Source of the DNA: Nostoc calcicola FACHB-3891
GTDB taxonomy: Bacteria; Cyanobacteriota; Cyanobacteriia; Cyanobacteriales; Nostocaceae
Direction of reading: 5' to 3'
DNA: 64,000 nt
Assembly: GCF_014697355.1 (NCBI RefSeq)
Contig: NZ_JACJRQ010000001.1
Coordinates: 648,124-712,123, forward strand
This document shows positions 7,801-17,062 of the stretch, piece by piece; position 1 is the stretch's first letter; every line of letters starts with the position of its first letter. The notes beneath the pieces were generated by a model. It was not told the DNA's origin and ran no database searches. It saw nothing but the letters and a program-made list of their open reading frames with translations. The translations under genes were made by a program, and so were the position numbers.

Positions 7801-10736
7801 TCATCAAAGGAGCCGAACAAATCACCTGGCTGTGCTTGGGATAATTCTGAAGTTTCTAAAGTTGATAGTTCACCCACCACATCATCTGTAATCTCCATCT
7901 GAATATAGGTGGAATTATCAACGGCTACATCTTCAAACAACAGTTGCGGATTTTCATCAAAGGAGCCGAACAAATCACCTGGCTGTGCTTGGGATAATTC
8001 TGAAGTTTCTAAAGTTGATAGTTCACCCACCACATCATCTGTAATCTCCATCTGAATATAGGTGGAATTATCAACTGCTACATCTTCAAACAGCAGTTGT
8101 GGATTTTCATCAAAGGAGCCGAACAAATCACCTGGCTGTGCTTGGGATAATTCTGAAGTTTCTAAAGTTGATAGTTCACCCACCACATCATCTGTAATTT
8201 CCATCTGAATATAGGTGGAATTATCAACTGCTACATCCTCAAACAGCAGTTGTGGATTTTCATCAAAGGAGCTAAAGGAATTAAATTCTAAATCTGAAGA
8301 TGTTTGAGGAAAATCAACAGCAGATATCTCTGGGGGCTGATTAGTAAATTCTGGGATGAAATCTACAGTTTCTGGTTGTTGCGATAAGCTATGAATTTCT
8401 TCTACTACAGGATGCAGTGTGAATGACAGTACTGATTCTTGTAATGTCGCTAGTTCATTACTTTCAGAAAAAATCGTTGAATTACTTGGTGCTAATTCTT
8501 CAAATAAATCATCTCCAGCATCTGCTGATAATATCAGATCTAGTTCTTCTTCGTCCTGGAAATTCAGACCAAAATTTTCTATATCCAAACTGTCTATAGG
8601 AGCAGATGTGGACTGCTGACTCTCAGCAAAAATATCATCAGTGTTGGCAGTAAATAGATTTTCTTCTAATGCTTTTTTTACATTTTCTTCAACTAAATAA
8701 TTTGATTCTTCTGTATTTTCTTGGTTCCAGAAGTTACTCAAATCATTTTCTGCCGAAGAAACATTCGATGTATCTATCGAGGATATATCAAATAAATCAC
8801 CAGTTTTAGAATTGTTTATAGGTAGTATTAAAGGCTCTTCTGTTTCACCAAATAGATTATCTAAAGACAAGTCTGTTGGCTGAGATAATTCTATGTAATC
8901 ATTAGCGGTAATTTGTTGTACCCAATTTTTATTTTCAGTTTCTAAAAATAAGTTATCAAGACTGTTTTCTTGGTTGCTGGATAGTTCTACACTACCAAAA
9001 ACATCATTTTCTGGTTGAGTTACTTCGCCTGTAATCAACAGTTCACGATCGTCATCTACTGTCAGTGCCAATAAATCTGCAACTACATCGTTTTCATCCA
9101 GACTATTTGCGACAACCTCTTCAATTGGTTGTTCCGTAAGTTCTGGTAAAATTGCCTCAGAATCAGCATCTAAATTTAAATCGAGTTCGTTGATATCACT
9201 GAAGTCTAAATTCGTAGCAGAGAGTTGTTGATTTCGCGGTTCTGAGTTTTCTTTTTCTAAGAAGTTGTCGCCAAATAACAGAGATAAATCTTCTGTCTTA
9301 GGAGTGGTTTTGGTCTGTTGTTCATTGCTGGCATCATCATCAAATGAAAGTAAATCTGATAAATCGCCATCAGTATCTTCAGTTTCATTGCTGCTAATAT
9401 CAATTCCCAATTCATCGGTAGCAGTAATATCTAAAGTTTCTTCTTGTTGCCAAGGTTCATCTAAATCAGGAGTCTCGCCTTCAAATAAATCGGCAAGGGT
9501 ATTTAACTCAGCTATTCCTACCTCTGGACCATTGGGGTCATGATTCCTACTGATTGGATGCGCTTCTTCATGTGGAGTGAAAGTAAAGCTATTTCCAGTT
9601 GCAGCGGTTGATGATGTTTTTTGTAACTCAAAAGAAGCGTGTTCACTAGTATTTTCTTCTAAATTTAGTTCTTCAATTGGCTCAGATAAATTATTTATGA
9701 TTAACTGTTCGGCGTCCTCAGTTTCTTGAGCAATTGACTCTGCTGGAGATTCAAGGTTAAACAAATCAGGGGGAATTTCTAACAACTCAATTTCTGCAAA
9801 ATTCAACAGTGCTTCTAGTTGTTGACTAATTGCAATTTCGGCTTCCTTACCTTGCAGAACTAATTCTTGAGCTTGCTTGATTTCAGTAATAACAATTTTA
9901 GCTAAAGTTAGATAAGTATTTTCGGTATTGGCGATCGCACTTGCTGCCGCTTGACACAAACCGCACCACTTGGACAAATTCCAAGTTTCACCAAGTTTGA
10001 CTAACTGATAACAGCATTCCTGGAGGTTTTGGCGAGTTGAAGATGTTGTGGTTTGCTTAAACAATTGCAACATTTCCCGCAGGGTTTGTAACACCTGGGT
10101 TTGAAACTCGCTCCAATCATGATTTTCTTTGGCACTGGCTGAGGATGACACCTCCTGGGATGCGACAGCGAACGATATTTCTGTCGATTCCTGATGCCCG
10201 TCTTCTGTCAAACTGGGAATATCTCGCCGCAAGAAAAGTTCTGTGAGTGTGGAGACATTATCTACAGAACCTGTAAGTTCCGTTCCAGATGAACTGCCTA
10301 CTCCACTGTTTCCCTGTTCTACAAGCTGTTCTAGATGCTCATTCAGCCACTGAAAAACAGGCTCAGTTTCTGACATCAATGTATTAGCTGTCTCTTCAGA
10401 AAGACCATATGGGCCGCTCAAATGCTCTAACAGCGCTTTCAGGGTATCAGATACACCAAGAAATAAAGACTCTAACTTTTGGTCAATCTGAACCGGATGT
10501 TCTTTAAGAACTTTGAAACAATCTTCCAGACGGTGGGATGTATGCTGGATACTAGTCAATCCAAGCATCGCCGCTCCTCCTTTAATAGAGTGAGCCGCCC
10601 GGAAGACCTCACTGATCATTTCCGGGTCGTTCAGGGTACCCTCTAGATTCAGCAACCCCTGTTCAATGGTGTTCAGGTGGTCTCTGGCTTCTTCAATAAA
10701 GTAACCCAAAATCCGCTGTTGTTGTTCCGGCAGCAT
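4842..10736 (-). CDS. hmpE: HmpE: CheA-type hybrid histidine kinase with internal repeats
   Basis: A 1964-residue sensory kinase of the cyanobacterial pilus/hormogonium chemotaxis system. An Hpt domain opens the protein, with phosphoacceptor His49 in AAHSIKGGAAMLG. A very long acidic, Ser/Leu-rich linker follows (about 150-1330), with six 51-residue repeats at about 823-1127. Then come a CheA dimerisation region (about 1330-1470), a HATPase domain with the N-box HMLNNAIAHG (about 1530) and the motif GRGVGMDVV, a CheW-like domain (about 1680-1815) and a C-terminal receiver domain (about 1837-1963) with DDS, DIEMPRCDG and TKP. In Nostoc punctiforme the hmp locus controls hormogonium gliding. 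It is the last gene of hmpABCDE. The repeat block makes this copy unusually long for a CheA hybrid. Confidence 0.92.
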   Translation of the reverse strand: MLPEQQQRILGYFIEEARDHLNTIEQGLLNLEGTLNDPEMISEVFRAAHSIKGGAAMLGLTSIQHTSHRLEDCFKVLKEHPVQIDQKLESLFLGVSDTLKALLEHLSGPYGLSEETANTLMSETEPVFQWLNEHLEQLVEQGNSGVGSSSGTELTGSVDNVSTLTELFLRRDIPSLTEDGHQESTEISFAVASQEVSSSASAKENHDWSEFQTQVLQTLREMLQLFKQTTTSSTRQNLQECCYQLVKLGETWNLSKWCGLCQAAASAIANTENTYLTLAKIVITEIKQAQELVLQGKEAEIAISQQLEALLNFAEIELLEIPPDLFNLESPAESIAQETEDAEQLIINNLSEPIEELNLEENTSEHASFELQKTSSTAATGNSFTFTPHEEAHPISRNHDPNGPEVGIAELNTLADLFEGETPDLDEPWQQEETLDITATDELGIDISSNETEDTDGDLSDLLSFDDDASNEQQTKTTPKTEDLSLLFGDNFLEKENSEPRNQQLSATNLDFSDINELDLNLDADSEAILPELTEQPIEEVVANSLDENDVVADLLALTVDDDRELLITGEVTQPENDVFGSVELSSNQENSLDNLFLETENKNWVQQITANDYIELSQPTDLSLDNLFGETEEPLILPINNSKTGDLFDISSIDTSNVSSAENDLSNFWNQENTEESNYLVEENVKKALEENLFTANTDDIFAESQQSTSAPIDSLDIENFGLNFQDEEELDLILSADAGDDLFEELAPSNSTIFSESNELATLQESVLSFTLHPVVEEIHSLSQQPETVDFIPEFTNQPPEISAVDFPQTSSDLEFNSFSSFDENPQLLFEDVAVDNSTYIQMEITDDVVGELSTLETSELSQAQPGDLFGSFDENPQLLFEDVAVDNSTYIQMEITDDVVGELSTLETSELSQAQPGDLFGSFDENPQLLFEDVAVDNSTYIQMEITDDVVGELSTLETSELSQAQPGDLFGSFDENPQLLFEDVAVDNSTYIQMEITDDVVGELSTLETSELSQAQPGDLFGSFDENPQLLFEDVAVDNSTYIQMEITDDVVGELSTLETSELSQAQLGDLFGSFDENPQLLFEDVAVDNSTYIQMEITDDVDELSTLEISELSQIKPEVLGTENNTLETNFEFPENADLSFKNDLLFTETALTEGESAVTINELIINELTEKDENLEANFWNLEETSETAPVLEEANAVALTQKLTETETVEVVASDDEFANLEALLGEELAPVPKAKQIPELDFAALEELLGTDKNEAPVSSRQPLTQPIPPKISPPPRIDEFSDLEKLLAEADQTISHSALAKSNTNKTARPSTRRAARFEETMKVPVKQLDDMSNLVGELVVNRNTLEQDHERLRQSLDNLLIQVQQLSDVGARMQELYERSLLEASLLAGRKTKDSGFHSEDSNSDRGFSELEMDRFTPFHTLSQQMIERIVRVRESASDIDFVTEETERVARQFRQVTTQLQEGLTRARMVPFAQTIDRWRRGVRDNAIKCGKQVELVIEGGDTLIDKMILDHLSDPLTHMLNNAIAHGIETPEQRQAAGKPPVGIITIRAFHQGNQTVISVGDDGAGIDPARVKAKAVKIGMITEAQAKTISRLEVYDLLFHSGFSIKDQADEISGRGVGMDVVRSAISEIRGTVNTDSAIGKGTTFTIRLPLTLSICKALCCVSDRARVAFPMDGVEDTLDIPLKNIQHNANGQSFISWRDTLLPFRPLKELLTFNRQISRGNVYGGNRDDDMVSVVVVRSANTLIALQIDLVLSEQEIVIKQFEGPAPKPIGVAGATVLGDGRIMPIADVLEIIDIFQGRISTQIGGGSWQQKSTPTDIPATKIDPTVLIVDDSITVRELLSLTFNKAGYRVEQARDGQEAWDKLRSGLPCDIVFCDIEMPRCDGLELLSRIQKDSNLNHLPIAMLTSRGADKHRQMAVQLGASGYFTKPYLEEALLEAASRMLKGEKLVS
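7356..8270 (-). repeat. Six 153-bp tandem repeats inside hmpE
   Basis: Six consecutive units of 153 bp (51 residues) run through the linker, each starting SFDENPQLLFEDVAV and ending SQAQPGDLFG. Units 1-5 are nearly identical at the DNA level, differing by a few synonymous changes. The last unit (7356-7505) lacks one codon and has diverged (VDELSTLEIS, then SQIKPEVLG). Near-identity points to recent expansion by recombination or slippage. Confidence 0.97.
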
Positions 10737-10740
10737 AGCA

Positions 10741-10921
10741 AAAGTTATGAGTTGTGAGTTGTGAGTTATGAATTATGAATTATGAGTTATGAGTTGTGAG
10801 TTGTGAGTTGTGAGTTATGAGTTGTGAGTTGTGATTTTTATTTCTAACTCCTCACTCCTAACTCCTAACTTGATTTCAAGTTGTAATTTTTATTTTTAAC
10901 TCCTCACTCCTAACTCCTAAC
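10741..10921. repeat. Heptamer tandem repeats GAGTTGT/GAGTTAT
   Basis: Between hmpE and hmpD there are about 12 tandem units of GAGTTGT, GAGTTAT or GAATTAT (10749-10835). Two copies of an AACTCCTCACTCCTAACTCC block follow (10846-10870 and 10898-10921). This fills the whole 189-bp gap between two genes that are otherwise expected to be co-transcribed. Confidence 0.85.
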
Positions 10922-10925
10922 TTTT

Positions 10926-13868
10926 TTACCTAGTTTCAAGGGTTTCTACTCGGAAACGTTCCACGGAGGCGATCAAGTCACGGGACACACCTACTAGGTG
11001 TTGTAGGGCACCTGAAACTCGCTGTGCTTCTTGGGAAGTTTCTTGGGCTGTGAGTTCTACTGATTGCATTACGTGAGCGACGGCGCGGGAGGTTTCCGTT
11101 TGTTCTACAGTATCGCTGGTAATGGAACGCACAAGAATATCGATGCGATTCGCCACTTGAATAATGTTTTCGAGCGATCGCTTGGCTTCTTCTGCCAATT
11201 TTGTGCCTTTAATTACTTGTTGTGTGCCTTCTTCCATTGCGGTCATTACGGAGCCTGTTTCGCTTTGAATTTGCATCACAATTTGTTCAATTTCTTTCAA
11301 GGATTTGGCAGATTTATCTGCTAACTGGCGCACTTCATCTGCTACAATTGCAAACCCGCGTCCAGCTTCTCCCGCCCTCGCGGCTTCAATACTCGCATTG
11401 AGTGCCAGCAAGTTTGTTCTGGAAGCAATCTGAGAAATCAACGCCACAATTTTAGAAATTTCTTGAGAAGATTCCGCCAACCGCTTCACTTTGCGAGTTG
11501 TTTCGGCAACAGTTTCTCGAATTTCCAAAATCCCCGCCACAGTATTTTCTACTGCTTCGCCACCCTTGAGAGCGATCGTACTTGCATCACGGGCGACGGT
11601 TTCGGCTTCCCGCGCCGCTTCTGCTACCCGCTGAATCGAGTCGGTCATCACCTGTACAGAATTCAGCGTCACTGCCAACTCTTCTGCTTGCCGCAAAGCA
11701 TCACTAGATAAGGCTCTAGCAAAGGTTTCGGAGTTGGTTGCACCTTTTGTCACTTCCTTGGCTGCTACTTTTACCTGTTGGACAATATCCCGCAGGTTTT
11801 GAATTGTCAGGTTAAAAGCGTCAGCTACGGCTCCCAGAACGTCGGCTGTAACTTCAGCTTGTACTGTTAAATCGCCTCTGGCAGCTCCTTCCACATCGTC
11901 CAACAGGCGAATCACCTGGCGTTGCAGATTTTCTTTGGCTTCCTCTTGTTCATCGGCTTTGCGTTGGGCTTCGTTTGTGGTGGTGAAAATGACTCGCGCC
12001 ATTTCATTAAAGCCACTAGCTAAATGCCCCAATTCGTCTTCGGAATACACCGTGGCTTGAGCATTCAGATTTCCTTGGCGTACAGCCTCAAACTGAGTTT
12101 CCAAATCCTTGGTTGTGCGGCGAATTTGCTTGAGTGTGATATTCCCCATGAAGCCCGCGGTAGCAAAACCCGTCAGTCCGGCAGCTAGTGCCATTGCCCA
12201 ACCTGTATTTCGTACACTTTCCCTTTGTTGGGGAACAGAAAATGTTGTGGCGAGAAAGCTGACTGTGGCTACAACCAGCGCCGAGGCAATACCCACACTC
12301 CCAGCAATTAACCATTGCTTCCTTTCTATGGGGGCATTTTCTAATGGTGCTAACCAGCCTTGCTCAACGTTGACATTGGGTTCTACCTTGGAGACATCTG
12401 CTTGGTTAAAGGCTGGAACTGGTTCGTGTGAACCCGTAATCGTGAATAGTTCTTCTTCACGATCTGCTGCATTACTTGAAAAAGCCTGCACAACTTGAGA
12501 GCGTCCAGTACCATTGGTTTCTGCTGCGGCAGAATGCATTGCGATGTCAGCGAAGTCAGAATCTCCTTCGATCAGGTCAAATCCTGGAATATTCCCTAAA
12601 TCATCAAATTCTTCAAAGTCATCTAAAAATTCTATATTGCTCTTAGAATTTTCTCGATGCATTACATTGTTTGACTCTTCATCAGAGGCTAAGCTCTCTG
12701 AACCAAAGGCAGACTCAAATGCTTCCAGATCGAAACTTTCATCCTCATAAAACCTATTTTTTTCTGAGAATTGAACTGATTGAAACTGCTTTTTATCCGA
12801 AATAAAATTTTTGTTCAAAGATGAAGAATCATCCGAAAAATTTGGTTGGAATTCTTCTTCAGCTTCTACTTCTCTTTTCCCCAACCAACTCTTAGGTTGA
12901 GTTTCCGACAAATTTTCTTGACTATTGTATTCTAAGTTATTGGTTGCAAACCTATTGCTCGGTTCTTTCTCAGCAATCAGTACAGTTTCATCTGCAAAAT
13001 GATGCTGTGGAAGTTCTAAACTTTCAACACTGAAATCTTGAGGCTCTGACTCACTCAACAAATCAGCAAAATTATTCTTACTATTACCAGTTTGTGAATT
13101 AGAAGCTGAAGAGTAGTTATTATTGTGAATATCTGAATTTTCGTTAGTAGAATTTATTTCATTGTCTGCAAAATGATTATTCACTAATGATTCTTCCAGA
13201 CTCTCTTCGGAGCTATCTTCTTGCCAAAAAGCAGGTAATTCTAATTCTGTGTTTTCCTCCCAACGGTTGCTATTCGACTCTTGTTCGTCTAATTCTTCAT
13301 TTAAGGCAAAAGGATCTTCACCAAAATTTATAGAAGAATCTGATATGTTTTCTGTTTCAATACTGCCTTCTGTGGCTATATCAAATGGATTGTTTGAAGA
13401 TAGTTCTTCAACTGTATTCACAGTTTGTCGATCCTCTTCAAAAAAGTTCAAGTCCAGGTTTTTGCTGTCAAATTCCTCACTAGCAGGCAAATCTTCTAAT
13501 TCTTCTTCCCTATATGCCAGCGGATCAGACATCTCTAAGGAATTTATTTGCTCTTGACTTGCTGATGTATCAATCTGACCACCAAACGACTCTAGATATT
13601 GATTAATATTCTCAATTCCATTATTAGCAAAAGCAATAATTTCTGGGTCTTTAGTCAAGTCTAATACCTGTTGATATTCTTGTTTTGCAACATCATACTG
13701 TTGCAAAACGTAGTAGATGTGACCCCTTAATAAATGAGAATTTGGATCGTCTGGTAAATTTTGCACCACTTGGTCAACTAAAGTGGCGGCAACGTCATAA
13801 TTTCTTTGAACATAGGCGGTCATCGCCTGTTGATATGTTGGCTCGTAACCATCAATACTTGCTGCCAT
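10926..13868 (-). CDS. hmpD: HmpD: methyl-accepting chemotaxis protein (PilJ-like)
   Basis: A 980-residue membrane chemoreceptor of the hmp system. The N-terminal 110 residues contain TPR-like repeats ([20 protein letters not shown]). A long acidic, low-complexity Ser/Asn/Glu-rich region follows (about 120-500), then two transmembrane helices (about 517-540 and 556-580), a HAMP segment with a second HAMP-like repeat, and an MCP signalling domain (about 700-960) with the hairpin tip [21 protein letters not shown] chose ATG 13868 because GGAGGAGG ends 3 bases upstream. It begins 14 bases after the hmpC stop, whereas a longer frame would overlap hmpC by 58 bases. It should form a ternary complex with HmpC (CheW) and HmpE (CheA). 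Confidence 0.92.
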   Translation of the reverse strand: MAASIDGYEPTYQQAMTAYVQRNYDVAATLVDQVVQNLPDDPNSHLLRGHIYYVLQQYDVAKQEYQQVLDLTKDPEIIAFANNGIENINQYLESFGGQIDTSASQEQINSLEMSDPLAYREEELEDLPASEEFDSKNLDLNFFEEDRQTVNTVEELSSNNPFDIATEGSIETENISDSSINFGEDPFALNEELDEQESNSNRWEENTELELPAFWQEDSSEESLEESLVNNHFADNEINSTNENSDIHNNNYSSASNSQTGNSKNNFADLLSESEPQDFSVESLELPQHHFADETVLIAEKEPSNRFATNNLEYNSQENLSETQPKSWLGKREVEAEEEFQPNFSDDSSSLNKNFISDKKQFQSVQFSEKNRFYEDESFDLEAFESAFGSESLASDEESNNVMHRENSKSNIEFLDDFEEFDDLGNIPGFDLIEGDSDFADIAMHSAAAETNGTGRSQVVQAFSSNAADREEELFTITGSHEPVPAFNQADVSKVEPNVNVEQGWLAPLENAPIERKQWLIAGSVGIASALVVATVSFLATTFSVPQQRESVRNTGWAMALAAGLTGFATAGFMGNITLKQIRRTTKDLETQFEAVRQGNLNAQATVYSEDELGHLASGFNEMARVIFTTTNEAQRKADEQEEAKENLQRQVIRLLDDVEGAARGDLTVQAEVTADVLGAVADAFNLTIQNLRDIVQQVKVAAKEVTKGATNSETFARALSSDALRQAEELAVTLNSVQVMTDSIQRVAEAAREAETVARDASTIALKGGEAVENTVAGILEIRETVAETTRKVKRLAESSQEISKIVALISQIASRTNLLALNASIEAARAGEAGRGFAIVADEVRQLADKSAKSLKEIEQIVMQIQSETGSVMTAMEEGTQQVIKGTKLAEEAKRSLENIIQVANRIDILVRSITSDTVEQTETSRAVAHVMQSVELTAQETSQEAQRVSGALQHLVGVSRDLIASVERFRVETLETR

Positions 13869-13882
13869 TTCCTCCTCCAATT

Positions 13883-14413
13883 TCATCCTGCCCATCGCGC
13901 ACTCCGTATAATTGCCATTTGATCGAGCAGTCGTAGACACTGATTGTTTTTAGCACCTAATACCCACTCTCCACGTAAAAAAGGAGCCATAGTATCTGGA
14001 ACACTAGTTGGTGGCATGAGATTTTGGACATCCAACCAGTCCATACCACCGATTTCTTCTACTGCTAAACCCACGATTGTGTCTTGTTCTTCAATGGCAA
14101 TCACCGGAATTTCAGCTTTATCTGTGTTTAATGCACTTGGTTCCCCCAGAAATTGACCCAAATCAGCCACCCAAATAACTCGACCTCGTAAATTTAGAGT
14201 ACCCAAAAGTAAAGGAGAAGCATTAGGAATCGGGGTGATTCTATCAGGACTTAGTTCAATTACTTCCCGGATGCCAGTTGCTTGTAATGCAAACTCCTGA
14301 TGCGAGGGAATGTAAAACCTCAAATGTAACTCACCTTCAGGACTTTCTACTTGTAATTCTGGTCGGAAATGATCTTGACCACTGCCACTTAAAAAGTCCG
14401 GTTTGCTGACCAT
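13883..14413 (-). CDS. hmpC: HmpC: CheW-like adaptor protein
   Basis: A 176-residue protein with a single CheW domain (about residues 28-165), recognisable by [16 protein letters not shown], the IREVIEL strand, [12 protein letters not shown] and the VDEIGG-like [12 protein letters not shown]. CheW proteins bridge the chemoreceptor and the CheA kinase, here HmpD and HmpE. It lies 13 bases downstream of hmpB and 14 bases upstream of the preferred hmpD start, so the three genes look co-transcribed. Length and motifs are normal for the PilI/CheW family. Confidence 0.92.
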   Translation of the reverse strand: MVSKPDFLSGSGQDHFRPELQVESPEGELHLRFYIPSHQEFALQATGIREVIELSPDRITPIPNASPLLLGTLNLRGRVIWVADLGQFLGEPSALNTDKAEIPVIAIEEQDTIVGLAVEEIGGMDWLDVQNLMPPTSVPDTMAPFLRGEWVLGAKNNQCLRLLDQMAIIRSARWAG

Positions 14414-14426
14414 ATTGCTTTTATCC

Positions 14427-14792
14427 TTATCCTCGCAGCAGTTGTTTGACTGTTCCTACCAACTCAGTTGGTTGAAAGGGTTTGGCGATGTAGGCGTCTG
14501 CACCTTGCTTCATGCCCCAGTAGCGATCGAATTCTTCACCTTTGGAAGAACACATAACTACAGGAACATTTTGGGTTTTCGGATCGGATTTTAACCGCCG
14601 ACAAACTTCGTAGCCGTTCATCCGGGGCATGACAATATCCAATACCACTAAATCGGGAGGTGCTACTTGAATTGCCTCCAATGCTTCTAATCCGTCACTG
14701 GCATGGGTGACTGTTAGTCCAGTTGCTTTCAGGAGGTCTGTAATCATCTCCCTTTGCGCGATACTGTCTTCTACAATCAGAACTGTACTCAT
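14427..14792 (-). CDS. hmpB: HmpB: CheY-like single-domain response regulator
   Basis: A 121-residue stand-alone receiver domain. The acidic pocket is at residues 8-9 (VEDS), the phosphoacceptor Asp is in LVVLDIVMPRMNG (about residue 52), and the conserved Thr/Ser and Lys sit in VVMCSSKG and YIAKPF. It is a PilH/CheY-type regulator and likely a phosphate acceptor for HmpE. GGAGGTAG lies about 11 bases before the ATG. It lies between hmpA and hmpC, with a 504-bp repeat-bearing gap separating it from hmpA. Confidence 0.93.
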   Translation of the reverse strand: MSTVLIVEDSIAQREMITDLLKATGLTVTHASDGLEALEAIQVAPPDLVVLDIVMPRMNGYEVCRRLKSDPKTQNVPVVMCSSKGEEFDRYWGMKQGADAYIAKPFQPTELVGTVKQLLRG

Positions 14793-14987
14793 AAGTGTCT
14801 ATCTACCTCCTGATGTAACGTTCCTATTTGGAACATTCCCTGATTCCCCCGCAAGTATTAACTGTATAAATTAAATTTAGTTTTTCGCTAATTTCCTGGA
14901 TAGTGAGGTTTCACTGGGTTGGCTCATTCTGTGATAACATCTTTTACCTCATCTTTTAGTAGATCCACAAGTATTGGATCTGTTTAT

Positions 14988-15211
14988 ATTTTGGATTTTG
15001 GATTTTAGATTTTAGATTGTTCAAGCCAAAATCTGTCTTGAAAAGCTTTGATGCCTGTGTCTTGCCGCCCTCTGAACCTCTACGCCGGAAGCCCTAGCTA
15101 TTTTGGATTTTGGATTTTAGATTTTAGATTGTTCAAGCCAAAATCCGTCTTGAAAAGCTTTGATGCCTCTGTCTTGCTGCCCTCTGGGCTTCTGTGCCGA
15201 AAGCGCTAGCT
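14988..15211. repeat. Tandem duplication of a 112-bp unit between hmpA and hmpB
   Basis: Positions 14988-15099 and 15100-15211 are two adjoining copies of the same 112-bp unit, with roughly a dozen mismatches. The unit starts ATTTTGGATTTTGGATTTTA and ends near CTAGCT. Its ATTTTGGATTTTAGATT part is a dispersed repeat, and an inverted copy (AAAATCTAAAATCTAAAA) follows at 15246-15276. No open frame is present in the 504-bp gap. Confidence 0.85.
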
Positions 15212-15296
15212 GAAACTTTTGTCTGCGACACGCACTCGCGTTCGCAAAATCCAAAATCTAAAATCTAAAATCTAAAATTTTTCTGCCCCATTTTCA

Positions 15297-16472
15297 TTAG
15301 TTATTGATATATTTCCCTACGAGCATGAGTAATTCATTGTCTGTAAATGGTTTTGTGAGATAATCTGTTGCGCCGACCATGCTAGCTTTGACTCGATCGA
15401 TAAATCCATCTTTACCAGTAAGCATGATAATCGGTGTGAGCCGAAATGCCGTTGAGTGTCGCAGCATGGCGCAAACTTCGTATCCCTCTAATTCCGACAT
15501 GGCAATGTCACATAAAATTAAATCCGGTTTGAGTTGAAAAACCAGACTGATTGCCTCTAGGGGGTTAGTGAGGACGATCGCTTCATAACCTTGTGCTTGT
15601 AAGATGGAATTTACAGTCTCACCGATGGCGATCGCATCGTCAATACATACTATCCGCCCCCTGTTTTTTTGATTCAATTCCCAGTTCTCAGTGTGACTCT
15701 CCGGTTGATTTGTCGCTGAATATACTAACTGTAGCCAACTCTGCTGCACATATGGATATATTGCCTTAGCGACTGTCAAAATATCTCGGTTGAGATAACG
15801 AGCCAGTTGACGCAGGGATGTTTTACCATCAGCCCAATGTTGTAGTTTATTGACGGTTGCTGCTGGTAGCGATGAGTGTGTCTGAATTTTGTCAGATAGC
15901 ACCAGTAATTGTTCGGGAGACTGAATGTGTGGATAAAGTTGCTTCCACTCTTGTACCTGCTTAGTAATTTTTGTCACAAAGCGGCTAATCTCAAAGGTGT
16001 TTAATTGCGGGGCAAGTGCCGCGCCTTGACGGAAAATAAAATTACCTTGATGTAAGCTCAGCAGCTCAAACAGGCTTTCATGTACCAAACCCTGGATAAT
16101 ACTAGCAGCTATCTTGGGGTTGATGATATTCTGTTCCAGGAGTGCCCAAAGGTACGCATATTCTGGTGCGTCGGTTGATGATAAAGAGGCAATTTGTTTG
16201 TCGGCAAGTCGCATCTCAACTCGGTAATGACGTAAATAATCGCTAATCCTGGATAAGCTACTTTCTCCTTGTTGGCAATAGATGATTTGACCATTGAGGA
16301 AAAAAACGAACCAAGACCGTTGTTTTGAGAGATATTTACTAGCTCCGTCTCCATCAAGTTTGTTGTTATGGTAAGAGCTATGAGCTTCTACCCATAGTTG
16401 CCCTGTTCGTTGTCCCAACTCAATTAATTGCAGAATACTGCAAATATCAATTTCATTTAAATTTCCCTGCAT
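15297..16472 (-). CDS. hmpA: HmpA: PatA-type response regulator (PATAN/DUF4388 + receiver)
   Basis: A 391-residue regulator. The N-terminal domain (about 1-160) is of the DUF4388/PATAN type (GNLNEIDICSILQLIELGQ, then TGQLWVEA), which is common in cyanobacterial regulators such as PatA and PixG. A helical middle region follows. The C-terminal receiver domain (about 272-390) has DDA, the phosphoacceptor in DLILCDIAMSELEGYE, and TGKDG and TKPF at the switch positions. It is the promoter-proximal gene of hmpABCDE and is divergent from hmpF. In motility systems PatA-type regulators act as output proteins on type IV pili. Confidence 0.9.
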   Translation of the reverse strand: MQGNLNEIDICSILQLIELGQRTGQLWVEAHSSYHNNKLDGDGASKYLSKQRSWFVFFLNGQIIYCQQGESSLSRISDYLRHYRVEMRLADKQIASLSSTDAPEYAYLWALLEQNIINPKIAASIIQGLVHESLFELLSLHQGNFIFRQGAALAPQLNTFEISRFVTKITKQVQEWKQLYPHIQSPEQLLVLSDKIQTHSSLPAATVNKLQHWADGKTSLRQLARYLNRDILTVAKAIYPYVQQSWLQLVYSATNQPESHTENWELNQKNRGRIVCIDDAIAIGETVNSILQAQGYEAIVLTNPLEAISLVFQLKPDLILCDIAMSELEGYEVCAMLRHSTAFRLTPIIMLTGKDGFIDRVKASMVGATDYLTKPFTDNELLMLVGKYINN

Positions 16473-17062
16473 TGAGCTAAAAAGTACTCCTCATGATGGC
16501 GTTTATATTATTTGTTAATTACGTCAGGTAGTTTAATTTAGGAGTTAGGAGTTATTTCTCTTACCCTGCTTTACCCGCTTCAAGTATTGGTGAATTCACC
16601 AATTCTAAATTCTGACTTTTTGTTTACAGCAGATTTCAAGGAAAGTGAAACACGCAAACTTAGCCTCAAAGCCAGGTTTTATCCCTGTTTTACTTCTGAA
16701 TTCTGGATTCTGGATTCTGAATTCTGAATTCTGCTGTAAGTATCGATCGCAGGGAATTGGAAAGATTGTGACCTTATCCTTTGTTCTCATCAAGTCAGAA
16801 ATTAAGCTATAAACCTTAATTTTTCGTAATACACTTTCACAAAGCTAGTGTTAACACGGAAGTCATCATCACTGTCATCAGTACAAAATATAAAGGCGTG
16901 GTCAAGTCGCTTCTATAAGTATCAAGACGTAGCATCTCGCGTCTATAAATAGTTTTGTCTGTTTTGTTCTCCTCAACTCCGGTTCAGTGAGACAAATTAA
17001 CAGAATTATCTCAGGTATATCTCAAAACACTAACTTTAAGTGCATCAATAAGGACTAACAGT
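16473..17062. promoter_or_regulatory. Divergent hmpA/hmpF intergenic region
   Basis: This 590-bp region must hold the promoters for the minus-strand hmpABCDE and plus-strand hmpF. I see no clear operator. It carries dispersed repeats: GAATTCTGGATTCTGGATT-type units at 16689-16733, GGAGTTAGGAGTTA at 16540-16554, and an imperfect GACGTAGCATCTCGCGTC inverted repeat at about 16924-16942. A short open frame at 16605-16793 is made of repeat sequence. Confidence 0.6.

Noticed and set aside
10926..13940. Longer hmpD start at 13940
   Set aside because: It would overlap hmpC by 58 bases and has no good ribosome-binding site, while ATG 13868 follows GGAGGAGG.
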